Origin: Clavibacter phaseoli
Lineage (GTDB): Bacteria; Actinomycetota; Actinomycetes; Actinomycetales; Microbacteriaceae
Direction: 5' to 3'
DNA length: 64,000 bases
NCBI RefSeq assembly: GCF_021922925.1
Contig: NZ_CP040786.1
Location: 1-64,000 of the forward strand
Position 1 is the first letter of the stretch; each line of letters opens with the position of its first letter. The notes beneath the pieces are model-generated. The model made no database searches and was not told where the DNA came from. It saw nothing but the letters and a program-made list of their open reading frames with translations. Both the position numbers and the translations under genes were made by a program. This document shows, piece by piece, positions 32,811 to 43,095 of this stretch.

Positions 32811-33296
32811 GTGCGGATGCTGGAGGACGTGGTCCTGGCGTGGCGGGCGCACGCGCTCCGCTACGCGACCGAGACGCCGACCGCGTCGGGCACGGGATCC
32901 GGGTCGTGCCCCGCCTGCGACGCCTCGCCCTTCACGCACCAGGAGGCCATCCCGCGGGACGCGCCCCACACGGCGATCCACCCGCTGGTCGCCGCGCTCG
33001 AGGTCGCCCGCGCGGAGGCGGCCCGCGACGCGCGCGAGCGCCTCTACCGCGAGACCCGCGGGCCGGTCTACCGCGACCACCCCTTCGGCATGCCCGCGTT
33101 CGTGGACTACGGGGAGCGCGACGCGGAGATCCAGCAGGTGGTGGACCAGGCGATGGCGCGCGAGCTCGCCCCGCTCGCGCCCGTGATCCGACAGGCGCTC
33201 GACCGGTTCGTGGCCCTCCGACTGCAGGAGCTCGAGGGCGAGATCGGGCCGGTGCCCGACGGCCGTGACGGGACGGATCCCGAGCCGCTCTTCTAG
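32811..33296 (+). CDS. Conserved hypothetical protein
   Basis: I do not recognise this 161-residue protein. It starts at GTG 32811 with GAGGAGG upstream; a TACAGT -10-like hexamer is at 32761-32766. Visible features are a CPACD dipeptide-spaced Cys pair near residue 33, a predominantly helical character with many Arg/Glu/Ala, and a block RETRGPVYRDHPFGMPAFVD that looks conserved. No signal peptide or membrane segment. It stands alone between rpoBC and the ABC transporter. Confidence 0.65.
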   Translation: MRMLEDVVLAWRAHALRYATETPTASGTGSGSCPACDASPFTHQEAIPRDAPHTAIHPLVAALEVARAEAARDARERLYRETRGPVYRDHPFGMPAFVDYGERDAEIQQVVDQAMARELAPLAPVIRQALDRFVALRLQELEGEIGPVPDGRDGTDPEPLF

Positions 33297-33489
33297 CCGC
33301 GGCGCGCGCGGATCCGCGGCCCCCGCCCGTCATCAGGCGACATGGGAATACCGACACGGCGAGGGCGTTGAGACCATGGCGGTCGGCGCGCCCGGACGGG
33401 TTCCGGGCTCCGGCGCCGCAGCACCGCGCACACAGCACCCGCACGAGGCGATCCCGACCCCGGGATCCGCCGTGACCGCAAGGACCCCC

Positions 33490-34338
33490 ATGACGCTCCG
33501 CACCCGCCTCCGTCCCTCCCTCGCCCTCACCGGCATCCTGGCCGTGGCCGCCCTCGGCCTCGCGGGCTGCGCCTCGGGCGACGCGGGCACCGGATCCGCT
33601 CCGGACGCCTCCGGCACGCCGGCCGCCGCGACGAGCCTCTCCGACGTCAAGGCCAAGGGCGAGCTCGTCATCGGCACCGAGGGCACCTACTCGCCGTTCT
33701 CCTTCCACGAGGGATCCGGCTCCGGCGCGCTCACGGGCTACGACGTCGAGGTCGCGACGGCGGTCGCCGAGAAGCTGGGCGTGAAGCCGGTCTTCGAGGA
33801 GACCCAGTTCGACGGCATCTTCGCGGGCCTCGAGGCGGGGCGCTGGGACGTCATCGCCAACCAGATCTCCATCACGGACGAGCGCAAGACGGTCTACGAC
33901 TTCTCCGAGCCGTACACGGTCTCGCCCGGCGTGATCATCGTCAAGGGCTCCGACTCGGGCATCAGCTCGTTCGCCGACCTCGCCGGCAAGACCACGGCGC
34001 AGTCGCTCACGAGCAACTGGAACGACCTCGCGACCGAGAGCGGCGCCAAGGTCGAGGCCGTCGAGGGCTTCGCGCAGGCGGTGACGCTCCTCCAGCAGGG
34101 CCGCGTCGACGCGACCATCAACGACCGCCTCACGCTCCTCGACTACCAGAAGCAGCAGGGCGACTCCGACCTGCAGGTGGCCGCCGAGACCGACGACCCG
34201 TCGCTCAGCGCTTTCGTCTTCCGCAAGGGCAGCGACGACCTCGTGACCGCGGTCGACCAGGCCCTCGCCGACCTCCGGGCCGACGGCACGCTCGCGTCGA
34301 TCTCCGAGGAGTACTTCGGCGCGGACGTCTCGCAGTAG
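33490..34338 (+). CDS. Amino-acid ABC transporter substrate-binding lipoprotein
   Basis: The 282-residue reading starts at the ATG at 33490, the only start that gives a lipoprotein signal: MTLRTRLRPS, hydrophobic stretch, lipobox LAGC with Cys27. The rest is a family 3 solute-binding protein: GTEGTYSPFSFHE, LTGYDVEVATAVAEKLG, FDGIFAGLEAGRWDV and ITDERK. This family captures polar amino acids; similarity to the cystine/glutamine branch is likely but the ligand cannot be fixed. Permease and ATPase genes follow in one unit. Confidence 0.92.
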   Translation: MTLRTRLRPSLALTGILAVAALGLAGCASGDAGTGSAPDASGTPAAATSLSDVKAKGELVIGTEGTYSPFSFHEGSGSGALTGYDVEVATAVAEKLGVKPVFEETQFDGIFAGLEAGRWDVIANQISITDERKTVYDFSEPYTVSPGVIIVKGSDSGISSFADLAGKTTAQSLTSNWNDLATESGAKVEAVEGFAQAVTLLQQGRVDATINDRLTLLDYQKQQGDSDLQVAAETDDPSLSAFVFRKGSDDLVTAVDQALADLRADGTLASISEEYFGADVSQ

Positions 34339-34382
34339 GCGCCCGCGTACGCTGACGGACGAGGACGAGACGAGGGGATCGC

Positions 34383-35048
34383 ATGTCGAGGGAGTGGGAC
34401 CTGTTCTGGTCGTCCTTCGGGCCGCTCGCGCTCGAGACGATCCGCGGCACCATCCCGCTCGCCCTCGTCACGTTCGCGCTGGGCCTGGCCATCGCGCTGG
34501 GACTCGCGCTCATGCGCCTCTACGGCAACCGGCTCGTGTCGGGCATCGCGCGCTTCTACATCTCGGTGGTGCGCGGCACGCCGCTCCTGGTGCAGCTGTT
34601 CGTGATCTTCTACGGGCTGCCGTCCATCGGCATCGTGCTGCCGCCGTGGCCGAGCGCGGTGATCGCCCTGTCGGTGAACGTGGGCGGGTACGCGGCGGAG
34701 ATCATCCGCGCGTCGATCCTCTCCGTCCCGCGCGGGCAGTGGGAGGCCGGCCACACCATCGGCATGTCCCGCGCCCTGACGCTCCGGCGGATCATCGTGC
34801 CGCAGGCCGCGCGCGTGTCCGTGCCGCCGCTGTCCAACACGTTCATCAGCCTGGTGAAGGACACGTCCCTCGCCTCGGTGATCCTCGTGACCGAGCTCTT
34901 CAAGCAGGCGCAGCTCATCGCGTCGTCCACCTTCGAGTACATGCTGCTGTACCTCGAGGCGGCCCTGATCTACTGGCTCGTCTGCCTCGTGCTCTCCTTC
35001 GCGCAGACCCGCCTCGAGAGGAGGCTCGACCGGTATGTCGCCCACTGA
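34383..35048 (+). CDS. Amino-acid ABC transporter permease
   Basis: This 221-residue HisM/GlnP-type permease has five or so transmembrane helices and the EAA loop that docks the ATPase (RGQWEAGHTIGMSRALTLRRIIVPQA). RFYISVVRGTPLLVQLF is the usual second conserved block. The ATG at 34383 follows a GAGGGG ribosome site. A single permease gene suggests a homodimeric channel. It overlaps the ATPase gene by 14 bases. Confidence 0.93.
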   Translation: MSREWDLFWSSFGPLALETIRGTIPLALVTFALGLAIALGLALMRLYGNRLVSGIARFYISVVRGTPLLVQLFVIFYGLPSIGIVLPPWPSAVIALSVNVGGYAAEIIRASILSVPRGQWEAGHTIGMSRALTLRRIIVPQAARVSVPPLSNTFISLVKDTSLASVILVTELFKQAQLIASSTFEYMLLYLEAALIYWLVCLVLSFAQTRLERRLDRYVAH

Positions 35049-35874
35049 TCCCGTCGTTCCCGCGCCCGCCCCGCACCGCGAGCCCGGCGAGCCCGTCCTC
35101 ACCGTCCGCGGCCTCCGCAAGTCGTTCGGCGACAACGAGGTGCTCCGCTCCATCGACCTCGAGGTCCGCCGCGGCGGCGTGACCGCGCTCATCGGCCCGA
35201 GCGGATCCGGCAAGACCACCGTCCTCCGCTCCCTCAACGGGCTCGAGGTGCCCGAGGATGGCGTCGTCGAGGTCGCCGCGGCCGACGCCGACTCCCGGTC
35301 CCGCACGACCGGGCCGCTGCGCGTGGACTTCGCCGCGAAGCCCCGGAACCGCGAGCTGCTCGCCCTCCGCGACCGTTCGGCGATGGTCTTCCAGCAGTAC
35401 AACCTCTTCCCGCACAGGACCGTTCTGGAGAACGTCATCGAGGGCCCGGTGCAGGTGCAGCGGCGCCCGGTCGCCGAGGCGACGCGCGAGGCCGAGGAGC
35501 TGCTCGCCCGCGTGGGCCTCGCCGACAAGCGCGACCAGCACCCCTTCCAGCTGTCCGGCGGGCAGCAGCAGCGCGTGGGGATCGTGCGCGCGCTGGCGCT
35601 CCGCCCGCAGATCCTGCTCTTCGACGAGCCGACCTCCGCCCTCGACCCCGAGCTGGTCGGCGAGGTGCTCAGCGTCATCAAGGAGCTCGCCGACGAGGCG
35701 TGGACCATGGTGATCGTGACGCACGAGCTCGCCTTCGCCCGCCAGGTGGCCGACGAGGTGGTGTTCATGGACGGCGGCGTCGTGGTCGAGCGGGGGCACC
35801 CGTCGCGGGTCCTGCAGCACCCGGCCGAGGAGCGCACGAAGCGGTTCCTGCAGCGGCTGCTCGAGCCCTTCTAG
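35035..35874 (+). CDS. Amino-acid ABC transporter ATP-binding protein
   Basis: The 279-residue ATPase has Walker A GPSGSGKTT (54-62), Q-loop QQYNLFPH, signature LSGGQQQRV (about 173) and Walker B ILLFDEPTSALD, with the switch His in VTHELAFAR. Between Walker A and the Q-loop lies an insertion of about 25 residues (ADADSRSRTTGPLRV) longer than in E. coli GlnQ. It energises the permease at 34383. Confidence 0.93.
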   Translation: MSPTDPVVPAPAPHREPGEPVLTVRGLRKSFGDNEVLRSIDLEVRRGGVTALIGPSGSGKTTVLRSLNGLEVPEDGVVEVAAADADSRSRTTGPLRVDFAAKPRNRELLALRDRSAMVFQQYNLFPHRTVLENVIEGPVQVQRRPVAEATREAEELLARVGLADKRDQHPFQLSGGQQQRVGIVRALALRPQILLFDEPTSALDPELVGEVLSVIKELADEAWTMVIVTHELAFARQVADEVVFMDGGVVVERGHPSRVLQHPAEERTKRFLQRLLEPF

Positions 35875-35905
35875 CCTCTCGCGCCCATCTCGGCGCTCCC
35901 CGGCA

Positions 35906-35921
35906 CGCCGCCCGGGCGGCG
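35906..35921 (+). terminator. Possible terminator after the ABC transporter operon
   Basis: A 16-base palindrome (CGCCGCCCGGGCGGCG) lies 31 bases after the ATPase stop. The stem can only close with an internal loop, so this is weak evidence. Confidence 0.3.
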
Positions 35922-35935
35922 GGGCGTCGCCGAGG

Positions 35936-35941
35936 TAGGTT
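35936..35941 (+). promoter_or_regulatory. Putative leaderless -10 element (TAGGTT)
   Basis: TAGGTT ends six bases before the ATG at 35948. The same hexamer at the same distance precedes the topoisomerase gene at 42127. Confidence 0.5.
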
Positions 35942-35947
35942 CGTGCC

Positions 35948-36946
35948 ATGACCGACGACAGGCCCGCCCCGCACCGACAGCCCGACGAGGCCGACCAGCC
36001 GCTGGATCCCCGCACCCCGGACGAGCGCGCCGCCGCCGCGTTCGACGACGGCCCCACCGACCGCGACGCGGACACCTCCGCCTTCGACCAGACGGCGTTC
36101 GCCGCTCCCGCCGACGCCGACGAGGACCACGACGCCCGCGAGCGCGAGCGCCGCGAGTCCGAGGCCCGCATCGCCGAGGCCCGTGAGCGCGACGACCGCG
36201 AGCGCGAGGCGCGTGAGGCGGAGGCCCGCGAGGCCGAGGCCCGTGAGGCGGAGGCCCGCGAGTCCGAGGCCCGCCAGCGTGACGTCGAGGACCGGGAGCG
36301 CCGCGAGCGCGAGGCCCGCGAGGCCGACGCCCGCGAGCGCGAGGACCGCGACCGCCGCGCCCGCGAGGAGGAGGCCGCGCGCCAGTCCCAGTCGCAGCCC
36401 ATCTACGTGCAGGCGCCCGTCCCGCCGGAGAAGCGCGGCAACCGCGGGTTCGGCGTGCTCATCGCGGTCGTCGCCGCCATCGTCTTCGCCCTGCTCTACT
36501 CCCTGGGCACGGCGCTCCTCGCGTCGGTGCGGAACCCGGACGCGTTCGGCGACGTCTTCGGGCAGTACCTGCTGTCGCCCGTCTTCTACGTCCCCACCAT
36601 CGCGTTCCTCCTCCTGTTCGTGCTGCTGGCGCTCCTCGTCAACCGCGGCAGGTGGTGGGCCTTCGTCCTCGGCGGCCTGCCCGTCGCGATCCTCGTCTAC
36701 GCCGCGTACGTCGGCACGCGCCTGCTCCAGGGCGGCGTCATGGACCTGGCCCCGTCGGAGCAGGCGCTCCTGCTCCAGCGCACGGTGACCTTCCCCGACG
36801 GGATCCTCGCGGGCTTCCTCGCCCGCGAGCTCGTCACCTGGCTCGGCGCCGGCATCAGCGCCCGCGGGCGCCGGATCAAGGCCAAGAACGTCGAGGCCCG
36901 CGCCGAGTACGACCGGAAGCTGGCGGAGCAGCCGGACCACCGCTGA
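35948..36946 (+). CDS. Membrane protein with long charged coiled-coil N-terminus
   Basis: I do not recognise a family for this 332-residue protein. Residues about 55-150 are an almost pure Arg/Glu/Ala stretch built on short repeats (READAR, EAEARE types), predicting a long charged helix or coiled coil facing the cytoplasm. Four hydrophobic segments follow (about 160-185, 205-235, 238-260 and 285-310), then a basic tail. It looks like a membrane-anchored scaffold. The neighbouring small membrane-protein gene starts 20 bases downstream. Confidence 0.7.
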   Translation: MTDDRPAPHRQPDEADQPLDPRTPDERAAAAFDDGPTDRDADTSAFDQTAFAAPADADEDHDARERERRESEARIAEARERDDREREAREAEAREAEAREAEARESEARQRDVEDRERREREAREADAREREDRDRRAREEEAARQSQSQPIYVQAPVPPEKRGNRGFGVLIAVVAAIVFALLYSLGTALLASVRNPDAFGDVFGQYLLSPVFYVPTIAFLLLFVLLALLVNRGRWWAFVLGGLPVAILVYAAYVGTRLLQGGVMDLAPSEQALLLQRTVTFPDGILAGFLARELVTWLGAGISARGRRIKAKNVEARAEYDRKLAEQPDHR

Positions 36947-36953
36947 CGCGTGT

Positions 36954-36959
36954 CAGGCT
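36954..36959 (+). promoter_or_regulatory. Possible leaderless -10 element (CAGGCT)
   Basis: CAGGCT, one base off TAGGCT, ends six bases before the GTG at 36966. The gene could be read from this start or from the upstream transcript. Confidence 0.35.
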
Positions 36960-36965
36960 GGGGGA

Positions 36966-37391
36966 GTGATCCCCCTCCTGGCCGCCGTCATGCACGTGGC
37001 GCTCGTCGTGTGCGTCTTCGGCTTCGTCGCCCTGCTGGGCGGTGACGACGTGATCCCCGAGCGCGACGCCGGGGTCCTCCTCGGGCCGGTCATGGTCGTG
37101 AGCGCCACGCTGGTCTTCGCCGTCGGCCTCATCCGCACCACGCGCGACGCCGACCGGGAGCGGCGGATCCCCGTCCTGCCCGTCCTCGCCTGGGGCGCGG
37201 GCGCATGGCTGGCCTACGGGATCGTCGGCGCCGTCATGTACCTCGTCGCCGGGGCGGACCTGTTCGCCAGCCTCGCCTTCGCCGTCCGCCACCTGGTGGA
37301 TCCGTTCGGCGTCGCCGTGCTCGGCATCTCGGCCCTGCTGGGGCTCGGCGCCGTCGCCCTGGCGGCCCGCGGGCCCTCGTCCACCGTTTGA
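36966..37391 (+). CDS. Small four-helix membrane protein of unknown function
   Basis: The 141-residue protein has four hydrophobic stretches (about 3-25, 38-58, 72-96 and 110-133) and little else: an IPERDAG loop, then TTRDADRERR on the cytoplasmic side. It starts at GTG 36966. No family was recognised. Its TGA at 37389-37391 is inside the -35 element of the str operon promoter. Confidence 0.65.
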   Translation: MIPLLAAVMHVALVVCVFGFVALLGGDDVIPERDAGVLLGPVMVVSATLVFAVGLIRTTRDADRERRIPVLPVLAWGAGAWLAYGIVGAVMYLVAGADLFASLAFAVRHLVDPFGVAVLGISALLGLGAVALAARGPSSTV

Positions 37392-37416
37392 CCGGCGAGT
37401 CGCGGAACTGTATCGT
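37388..37416 (+). promoter_or_regulatory. Promoter of the str operon
   Basis: TTGACC (37388-37393), 17 bases, TATCGT (37411-37416): five of six and four of six against consensus with ideal spacing. The leader to rpsL is about 235 bases. Confidence 0.65.
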
Positions 37417-37655
37417 TGCCGGGGTGTGCGCTCAGGCGTGCGCTCGCGTCGTGCCGTGAAGTCGGTGCGCGCGAGCCGACCAGGAGCGCACCGATCAGGG
37501 TTCGTCCATTCGGCCGGCCCCCACGGCATACCCGCCGGCGCCTCCCACTCCCGTGGTCGGCGGACGCGCGGGTCCAGTTGAACTCGATCCCGTCCGCGGG
37601 CGTCGAATGCTGACCATCAACCCGCTGTCACCGTGCAGCATCGAGGAGTCCCGTA

Positions 37656-38030
37656 GTGCCCACCATCCAGCAGCTGGTCCGCAAGGGCCGCACGCCCAAG
37701 GTCGTCAAGACCAAGGCGCCCGCCCTGAAGGCGAACCCCCAGCAGCGCGGCGTCTGCACCCGCGTCTACACGACCACGCCCAAGAAGCCGAACTCGGCCC
37801 TGCGCAAGGTCGCCCGCGTCAAGCTCAGCAACGGCCAGGAGGTGACGGCCTACATCCCCGGTGAGGGCCACAACCTCCAGGAGCACTCCATGGTGCTCGT
37901 CCGCGGCGGTCGCGTGAAGGACCTCCCCGGCGTGCGCTACAAGATCGTCCGCGGCGCGCTCGACACCCAGGCCGTGAAGAACCGCAAGCAGGCTCGCAGC
38001 CGGTACGGCGCGAAGATGGAGAAGAAGTAA
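37656..38030 (+). CDS. rpsL: 30S ribosomal protein S12
   Basis: The 124-residue S12 starts at GTG 37656. The decoding-site residues that decide streptomycin sensitivity are wild type: Lys43 ([10 protein letters not shown]) and Lys88 ([10 protein letters not shown]). First gene of the str operon; its TAA shares a base with the ATG of rpsG (TAATG). Confidence 0.98.
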   Translation: MPTIQQLVRKGRTPKVVKTKAPALKANPQQRGVCTRVYTTTPKKPNSALRKVARVKLSNGQEVTAYIPGEGHNLQEHSMVLVRGGRVKDLPGVRYKIVRGALDTQAVKNRKQARSRYGAKMEKK

Positions 38031-38500
38031 TGCCTCGCAAGGGTCCCGCCCCCAAGCGCCCTGTCGTCGCAGACCCCGTCTACGGTGCGCCGATCGTCAG
38101 CCAGCTCGTCAACAAGATCCTGCTCGACGGCAAGAAGGGCCTCGCCGAGAAGATCGTCTACGACGCCCTCGCCGGCGTCGCCGCGAAGAACGGCCAGGAC
38201 GCCGTCGTCACGCTGAAGAAGGCGCTCGACAACGTCCGCCCGGCCCTCGAGGTCCGCTCGCGCCGCGTGGGTGGCTCCACCTACCAGGTGCCGATCGAGG
38301 TCAAGCCGCACCGCGCGAACACCCTCGCGCTCCGCTGGCTCACGACGTACGCCAAGTCGCGTCGCGAGAAGACCATGACCGAGCGTCTCACCAACGAGAT
38401 CCTCGACGCATCCAACGGCCTCGGTGCCGCGGTCAAGCGCCGCGAGGACACCCACAAGATGGCCGAGTCGAACAAGGCGTTCGCCCACTACCGCTGGTAG
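38030..38500 (+). CDS. rpsG: 30S ribosomal protein S7
   Basis: The 156-residue S7 ([19 protein letters not shown]) organises the 3' major domain of 16S rRNA. It overlaps rpsL by one base, so translation is probably coupled. A 48-base gap leads to fusA. Confidence 0.98.
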   Translation: MPRKGPAPKRPVVADPVYGAPIVSQLVNKILLDGKKGLAEKIVYDALAGVAAKNGQDAVVTLKKALDNVRPALEVRSRRVGGSTYQVPIEVKPHRANTLALRWLTTYAKSRREKTMTERLTNEILDASNGLGAAVKRREDTHKMAESNKAFAHYRW

Positions 38501-38548
38501 TTCGACCACCTGGTTCGACAGCACCACCAACCCCTTTCGGAGGAACCT

Positions 38549-40663
38549 GTGGCACAGGACGTGCTCACCGACCTGAACAAGGTCCGCAACATCGGCATCA
38601 TGGCTCACATCGATGCCGGCAAGACCACCACCACCGAGCGCATCCTGTACTACACGGGCATCACTCACAAGATCGGCGAGGTCCACGACGGCGCCGCCAC
38701 GATGGACTGGATGGCCCAGGAGCAGGAGCGCGGCATCACGATCACGTCCGCCGCGACGACGTGCTTCTGGAACAAGAACCAGATCAACATCATCGACACC
38801 CCCGGGCACGTCGACTTCACCGTCGAGGTGGAGCGTTCGCTCCGCGTCCTCGACGGCGCGGTCGCCGTGTTCGACGGCAAGGAGGGCGTCGAGCCCCAGT
38901 CCGAGACGGTGTGGCGCCAGGCCGACAAGTACGACGTGCCGCGCATCTGCTTCGTCAACAAGATGGACAAGCTCGGCGCCGACTTCTACTTCACGGTCGA
39001 CACCATCGTCAACCGCCTCGGCGCGAAGCCGCTGGTCATCCAGCTACCCATCGGCGCGGAGGGCGGCTTCGAGGGCGTCATCGACCTGGTCGAGATGCGC
39101 GCGCTGACCTGGCGCGGCGACTCCAAGGGAGACGTCGAGCTCGGTGCGAAGTACGACATCGAGGAGATCCCCGCGGACCTCAAGGACAAGGCGGACGAGT
39201 ACCGGGCCAAGCTGCTCGAGACCGTCGCCGAGACCGACGACGCGCTGCTCGAGAAGTACTTCGGCGGCGAGGAGCTGACGGTGGCGGAGATCAAGGCCGC
39301 CATCCGCAAGCTCACCGTCAACAGCGAGATCTACCCGGTGCTCTGCGGCTCCGCGTTCAAGAACCGCGGCGTCCAGCCGATGCTCGACGCGGTGATCGAC
39401 TACCTCCCCAGCCCGCTCGACGTGCCCCCCATGGAGGGCCACGACGTGCGCGACGAGGAGAAGATCATCATCCGCAAGCCCGACTCGACGGAGCCCTTCT
39501 CGGCGCTCGCGTTCAAGGTCGCGGTGCACCCGTTCTTCGGTCGCCTCACCTACGTGCGCGTCTACTCGGGCCACATCGCGAGCGGCTCGCAGGTCATCAA
39601 CTCGACCAAGGGCAAGAAGGAGCGCATCGGGAAGATCTTCCAGATGCACTCCAACAAGGAGAACCCGGTCGACTCGGTCACCGCCGGTCACATCTACGCG
39701 GTCATCGGCCTCAAGGACACGACCACGGGCGACACGCTCTGCGACCCGACGGACCAGATCGTCCTCGAGTCGATGACGTTCCCCGAGCCCGTCATCGAGG
39801 TCGCGATCGAGCCGAAGACGAAGGCCGACCAGGAGAAGCTGGGTGTCGCCATCCAGAAGCTCGCCGAGGAGGACCCGACCTTCCGCACCGAGCAGAACCA
39901 GGAGACCGGTCAGACGGTCATCAAGGGGATGGGCGAGCTCCACCTCGACATCCTGGTCGACCGCATGAAGCGCGAGTTCAACGTCGAGGCGAACGTCGGC
40001 AAGCCGCAGGTCGCGTACCGCGAGACCATCCGCGGCACGGTCGACAAGCACGACTTCACGCACAAGAAGCAGACGGGTGGATCCGGGCAGTTCGCCAAGA
40101 TCCAGATCAAGATCGAGCCCATGGAGGTGACCGCGGAGAAGACCTACGAGTTCGACAACAAGGTCACCGGCGGTCGCGTCCCCCGGGAGTACATCCCCTC
40201 GGTGGACGCGGGCATCCAGGACGCGCTCCAGGTCGGCATCCTCGCCGGCTACCCGATGGTCGGCGTGAAGGCGACGCTGCTCGACGGCGCCGCGCACGAC
40301 GTCGACTCCTCGGAGATGGCGTTCAAGATCGCGGGCTCGATGGCCTTCAAGGAGGCCGCGCGCAAGGCGAAGCCCGTGCTGCTCGAGCCGCTCATGGCCG
40401 TCGAGGTCCGCACGCCCGAGGAGTACATGGGCGACGTCATCGGCGACCTGAACTCCCGTCGCGGGCAGATCCAGGCGATGGAGGACGCGAGCGGCGTGAA
40501 GGTCATCACCGCGAACGTCCCCCTGTCGGAGATGTTCGGCTACGTCGGCGACCTGAGGAGCAAGACCTCGGGCCGCGCGGTGTACTCGATGAGCTTCGGC
40601 AGCTACGCCGAGGTCCCGAAGGCTGTCGCCGACGAGATCGTCCAGAAGAACAAGGGCGAGTAG
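38549..40663 (+). CDS. fusA: Elongation factor G
   Basis: The 704-residue GTPase starts at GTG 38549 with a GGAGG ribosome site. G1 is [20 protein letters not shown]3 [21 protein letters not shown] and G4 NKMDK. Domains II to V follow at normal length. It drives translocation of tRNA-mRNA on the ribosome and, with RRF, ribosome recycling. It carries one of the very few GGATCC sites in the translation core (about 40079). Confidence 0.98.
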   Translation: MAQDVLTDLNKVRNIGIMAHIDAGKTTTTERILYYTGITHKIGEVHDGAATMDWMAQEQERGITITSAATTCFWNKNQINIIDTPGHVDFTVEVERSLRVLDGAVAVFDGKEGVEPQSETVWRQADKYDVPRICFVNKMDKLGADFYFTVDTIVNRLGAKPLVIQLPIGAEGGFEGVIDLVEMRALTWRGDSKGDVELGAKYDIEEIPADLKDKADEYRAKLLETVAETDDALLEKYFGGEELTVAEIKAAIRKLTVNSEIYPVLCGSAFKNRGVQPMLDAVIDYLPSPLDVPPMEGHDVRDEEKIIIRKPDSTEPFSALAFKVAVHPFFGRLTYVRVYSGHIASGSQVINSTKGKKERIGKIFQMHSNKENPVDSVTAGHIYAVIGLKDTTTGDTLCDPTDQIVLESMTFPEPVIEVAIEPKTKADQEKLGVAIQKLAEEDPTFRTEQNQETGQTVIKGMGELHLDILVDRMKREFNVEANVGKPQVAYRETIRGTVDKHDFTHKKQTGGSGQFAKIQIKIEPMEVTAEKTYEFDNKVTGGRVPREYIPSVDAGIQDALQVGILAGYPMVGVKATLLDGAAHDVDSSEMAFKIAGSMAFKEAARKAKPVLLEPLMAVEVRTPEEYMGDVIGDLNSRRGQIQAMEDASGVKVITANVPLSEMFGYVGDLRSKTSGRAVYSMSFGSYAEVPKAVADEIVQKNKGE

Positions 40664-40695
40664 CCCTCCAGTTCGAGCGGCATCCGCCGTTTCAG

Positions 40696-40701
40696 TACCA
40701 T
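40696..40701 (+). promoter_or_regulatory. Candidate internal promoter -10 element for tuf
   Basis: TACCAT lies in an AT-richer patch of the fusA-tuf gap, with a weak TTCGAG 18 bases upstream. Transcription would start near 40708 and pass through the hairpin at 40723-40748. Confidence 0.3.
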
Positions 40702-40722
40702 AAGCAAGATCTCCAACACGCA

Positions 40723-40748
40723 GGGCGTCCGGGAACAACCGGACGCCC
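40723..40748 (+). other. Intercistronic hairpin, fusA-tuf
   Basis: GGGCGTCCGG pairs with CCGGACGCCC (10 bp) around a GAACAA loop, 28 bases before tuf. It may set the 3' end of upstream mRNA or stabilise tuf mRNA. Confidence 0.5.
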
Positions 40749-40776
40749 CGCAACCGAGTCCTGAGGAGGACCCACA

Positions 40777-41970
<1,194 letters not shown>

Positions 41971-41995
41971 CACCCAGCTCCACCAGCACCACCTC

Positions 41996-42030
41996 CGACA
42001 GGGTCGGGCCGTCATGGCCCGGCCCTGTCG
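41996..42030 (+). terminator. Terminator of the str operon
   Basis: The arm 41996-42010 pairs with 42016-42030 (15 positions, one mismatch) around a GTCAT loop; 26 bases after the tuf stop. Confidence 0.8.
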
Positions 42031-42114
42031 GCCGTTAACGCGCGCGGACATCACGGGCTCCTGCGGATGGGCGCAGGAGATCGATCGTGCACCAACGACC
42101 GTCGCCGCGACGCG

Positions 42115-42120
42115 TAGGTT
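42115..42120 (+). promoter_or_regulatory. Putative leaderless -10 element (TAGGTT)
   Basis: TAGGTT ends six bases before the ATG at 42127; identical hexamer and spacing precede the gene at 35948. Confidence 0.5.
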
Positions 42121-42126
42121 CGATCA

Positions 42127-43095
42127 ATGGTCAGACTCCGGCGCAGCGACGCCACCGGCAAGGGCTACACGCGCAAGAGGGCCGGGAAGGGCTGGACCTA
42201 CCTCGACTCCGACGGGAACCGGGTCGCCGACAAGGCGCTGCGCGCCCGCATGGACCACCTCGGGATCCCGCCGGCGTGGACCGACGTCTGGATCGCGCCG
42301 TACGAGAACGGCCACGTGCAGGCGACCGGCATGGACAGCGCCGGGCGGCGGCAGTACATCTACCACCCGACCTGGCGCGAGCAAAAGGACCGGATCAAGT
42401 TCGACCGGTCGCTGCAGCTCGCCGAGTCGCTCCCGGCCGCGCGCCGGCAGGTCACCATCCACCTCCGCCAGGACGGCTTCACGCGCGACCGCGCGCTGGC
42501 CGCCGGCTTCCGGATGCTCGACACGGGCAGCCTCCGCGTGGGCAGCGAGCGCTACACCGAGTCGAACGGCAGCCACGGGCTGTCGACGCTGCTCTGCTCG
42601 CACGTCACCGTGCACGACGACACCGTGCACCTCGAGTTCCCCGCGAAGAGCGGCCAGGAGTGGTCGAGCGACATCCGCGACCACGATCTCGTGCAGGTCG
42701 TCGGGGGCCTCCAGGAGCGCGGTCCGAACGCCCGGCTGCTGGCCTACGAGGACGGCGGCGAGTGGCACCCGCTCGGCGCGGCCGACATCAACGACTACGT
42801 CCGGGAGCGGACCGGCGGCGAGTTCACCGCGAAGGACTTCCGCACGCTGCACGGCACCGTCGCCGCGGCGATCAGCCTGGCGAAGCACGGGCCCGAGGCG
42901 ACCAAGGGCAAGCGGCAGCGTGCCCTCGCGCAGGCGTACCGCGACGCCGCCGAGGTGCTCAGCAACACCCCGACCATCGCGAAGAACAGCTACGTGGATC
43001 CGCGGCTCGTCGACGAGTACGTGCACGGCCGCACGATCGACCCGCAGCGCCTCGCGTCGGGGGAGACGGAGCTGCGGAACCTGCTGTTCCGATGA
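42127..43095 (+). CDS. Type IB DNA topoisomerase (bacterial/poxvirus type)
   Basis: This 322-residue enzyme has an N-terminal domain (GKGYTRKRAGKGWTYLDSDG) and a catalytic domain with Arg137 (LRVGSERYTE), Lys174, the KDFRT segment with Arg239 and the nucleophile Tyr289 (IAKNSYVDPRLVDEY). These match bacterial type IB topoisomerases, which relax supercoils by a 3'-phosphotyrosine link. It is a single-gene unit set between the str operon and the S10 operon, with its own leaderless-type promoter and no link to either. Confidence 0.9.
   Translation: MVRLRRSDATGKGYTRKRAGKGWTYLDSDGNRVADKALRARMDHLGIPPAWTDVWIAPYENGHVQATGMDSAGRRQYIYHPTWREQKDRIKFDRSLQLAESLPAARRQVTIHLRQDGFTRDRALAAGFRMLDTGSLRVGSERYTESNGSHGLSTLLCSHVTVHDDTVHLEFPAKSGQEWSSDIRDHDLVQVVGGLQERGPNARLLAYEDGGEWHPLGAADINDYVRERTGGEFTAKDFRTLHGTVAAAISLAKHGPEATKGKRQRALAQAYRDAAEVLSNTPTIAKNSYVDPRLVDEYVHGRTIDPQRLASGETELRNLLFR

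Noticed and set aside
33265-33489. Extended start of the substrate-binding lipoprotein
   Set aside because: Only the ATG at 33490 places the signal peptide and lipobox at the N-terminus.
33297-33489. Riboswitch upstream of the amino-acid ABC transporter
   Set aside because: The 193-base region has no strong paired structure or conserved riboswitch core that I recognise.
39044-40753. 569-codon minus-strand open frame opposite fusA
   Set aside because: Shadow of fusA; no motif, composition typical of antisense to acidic, highly expressed genes.
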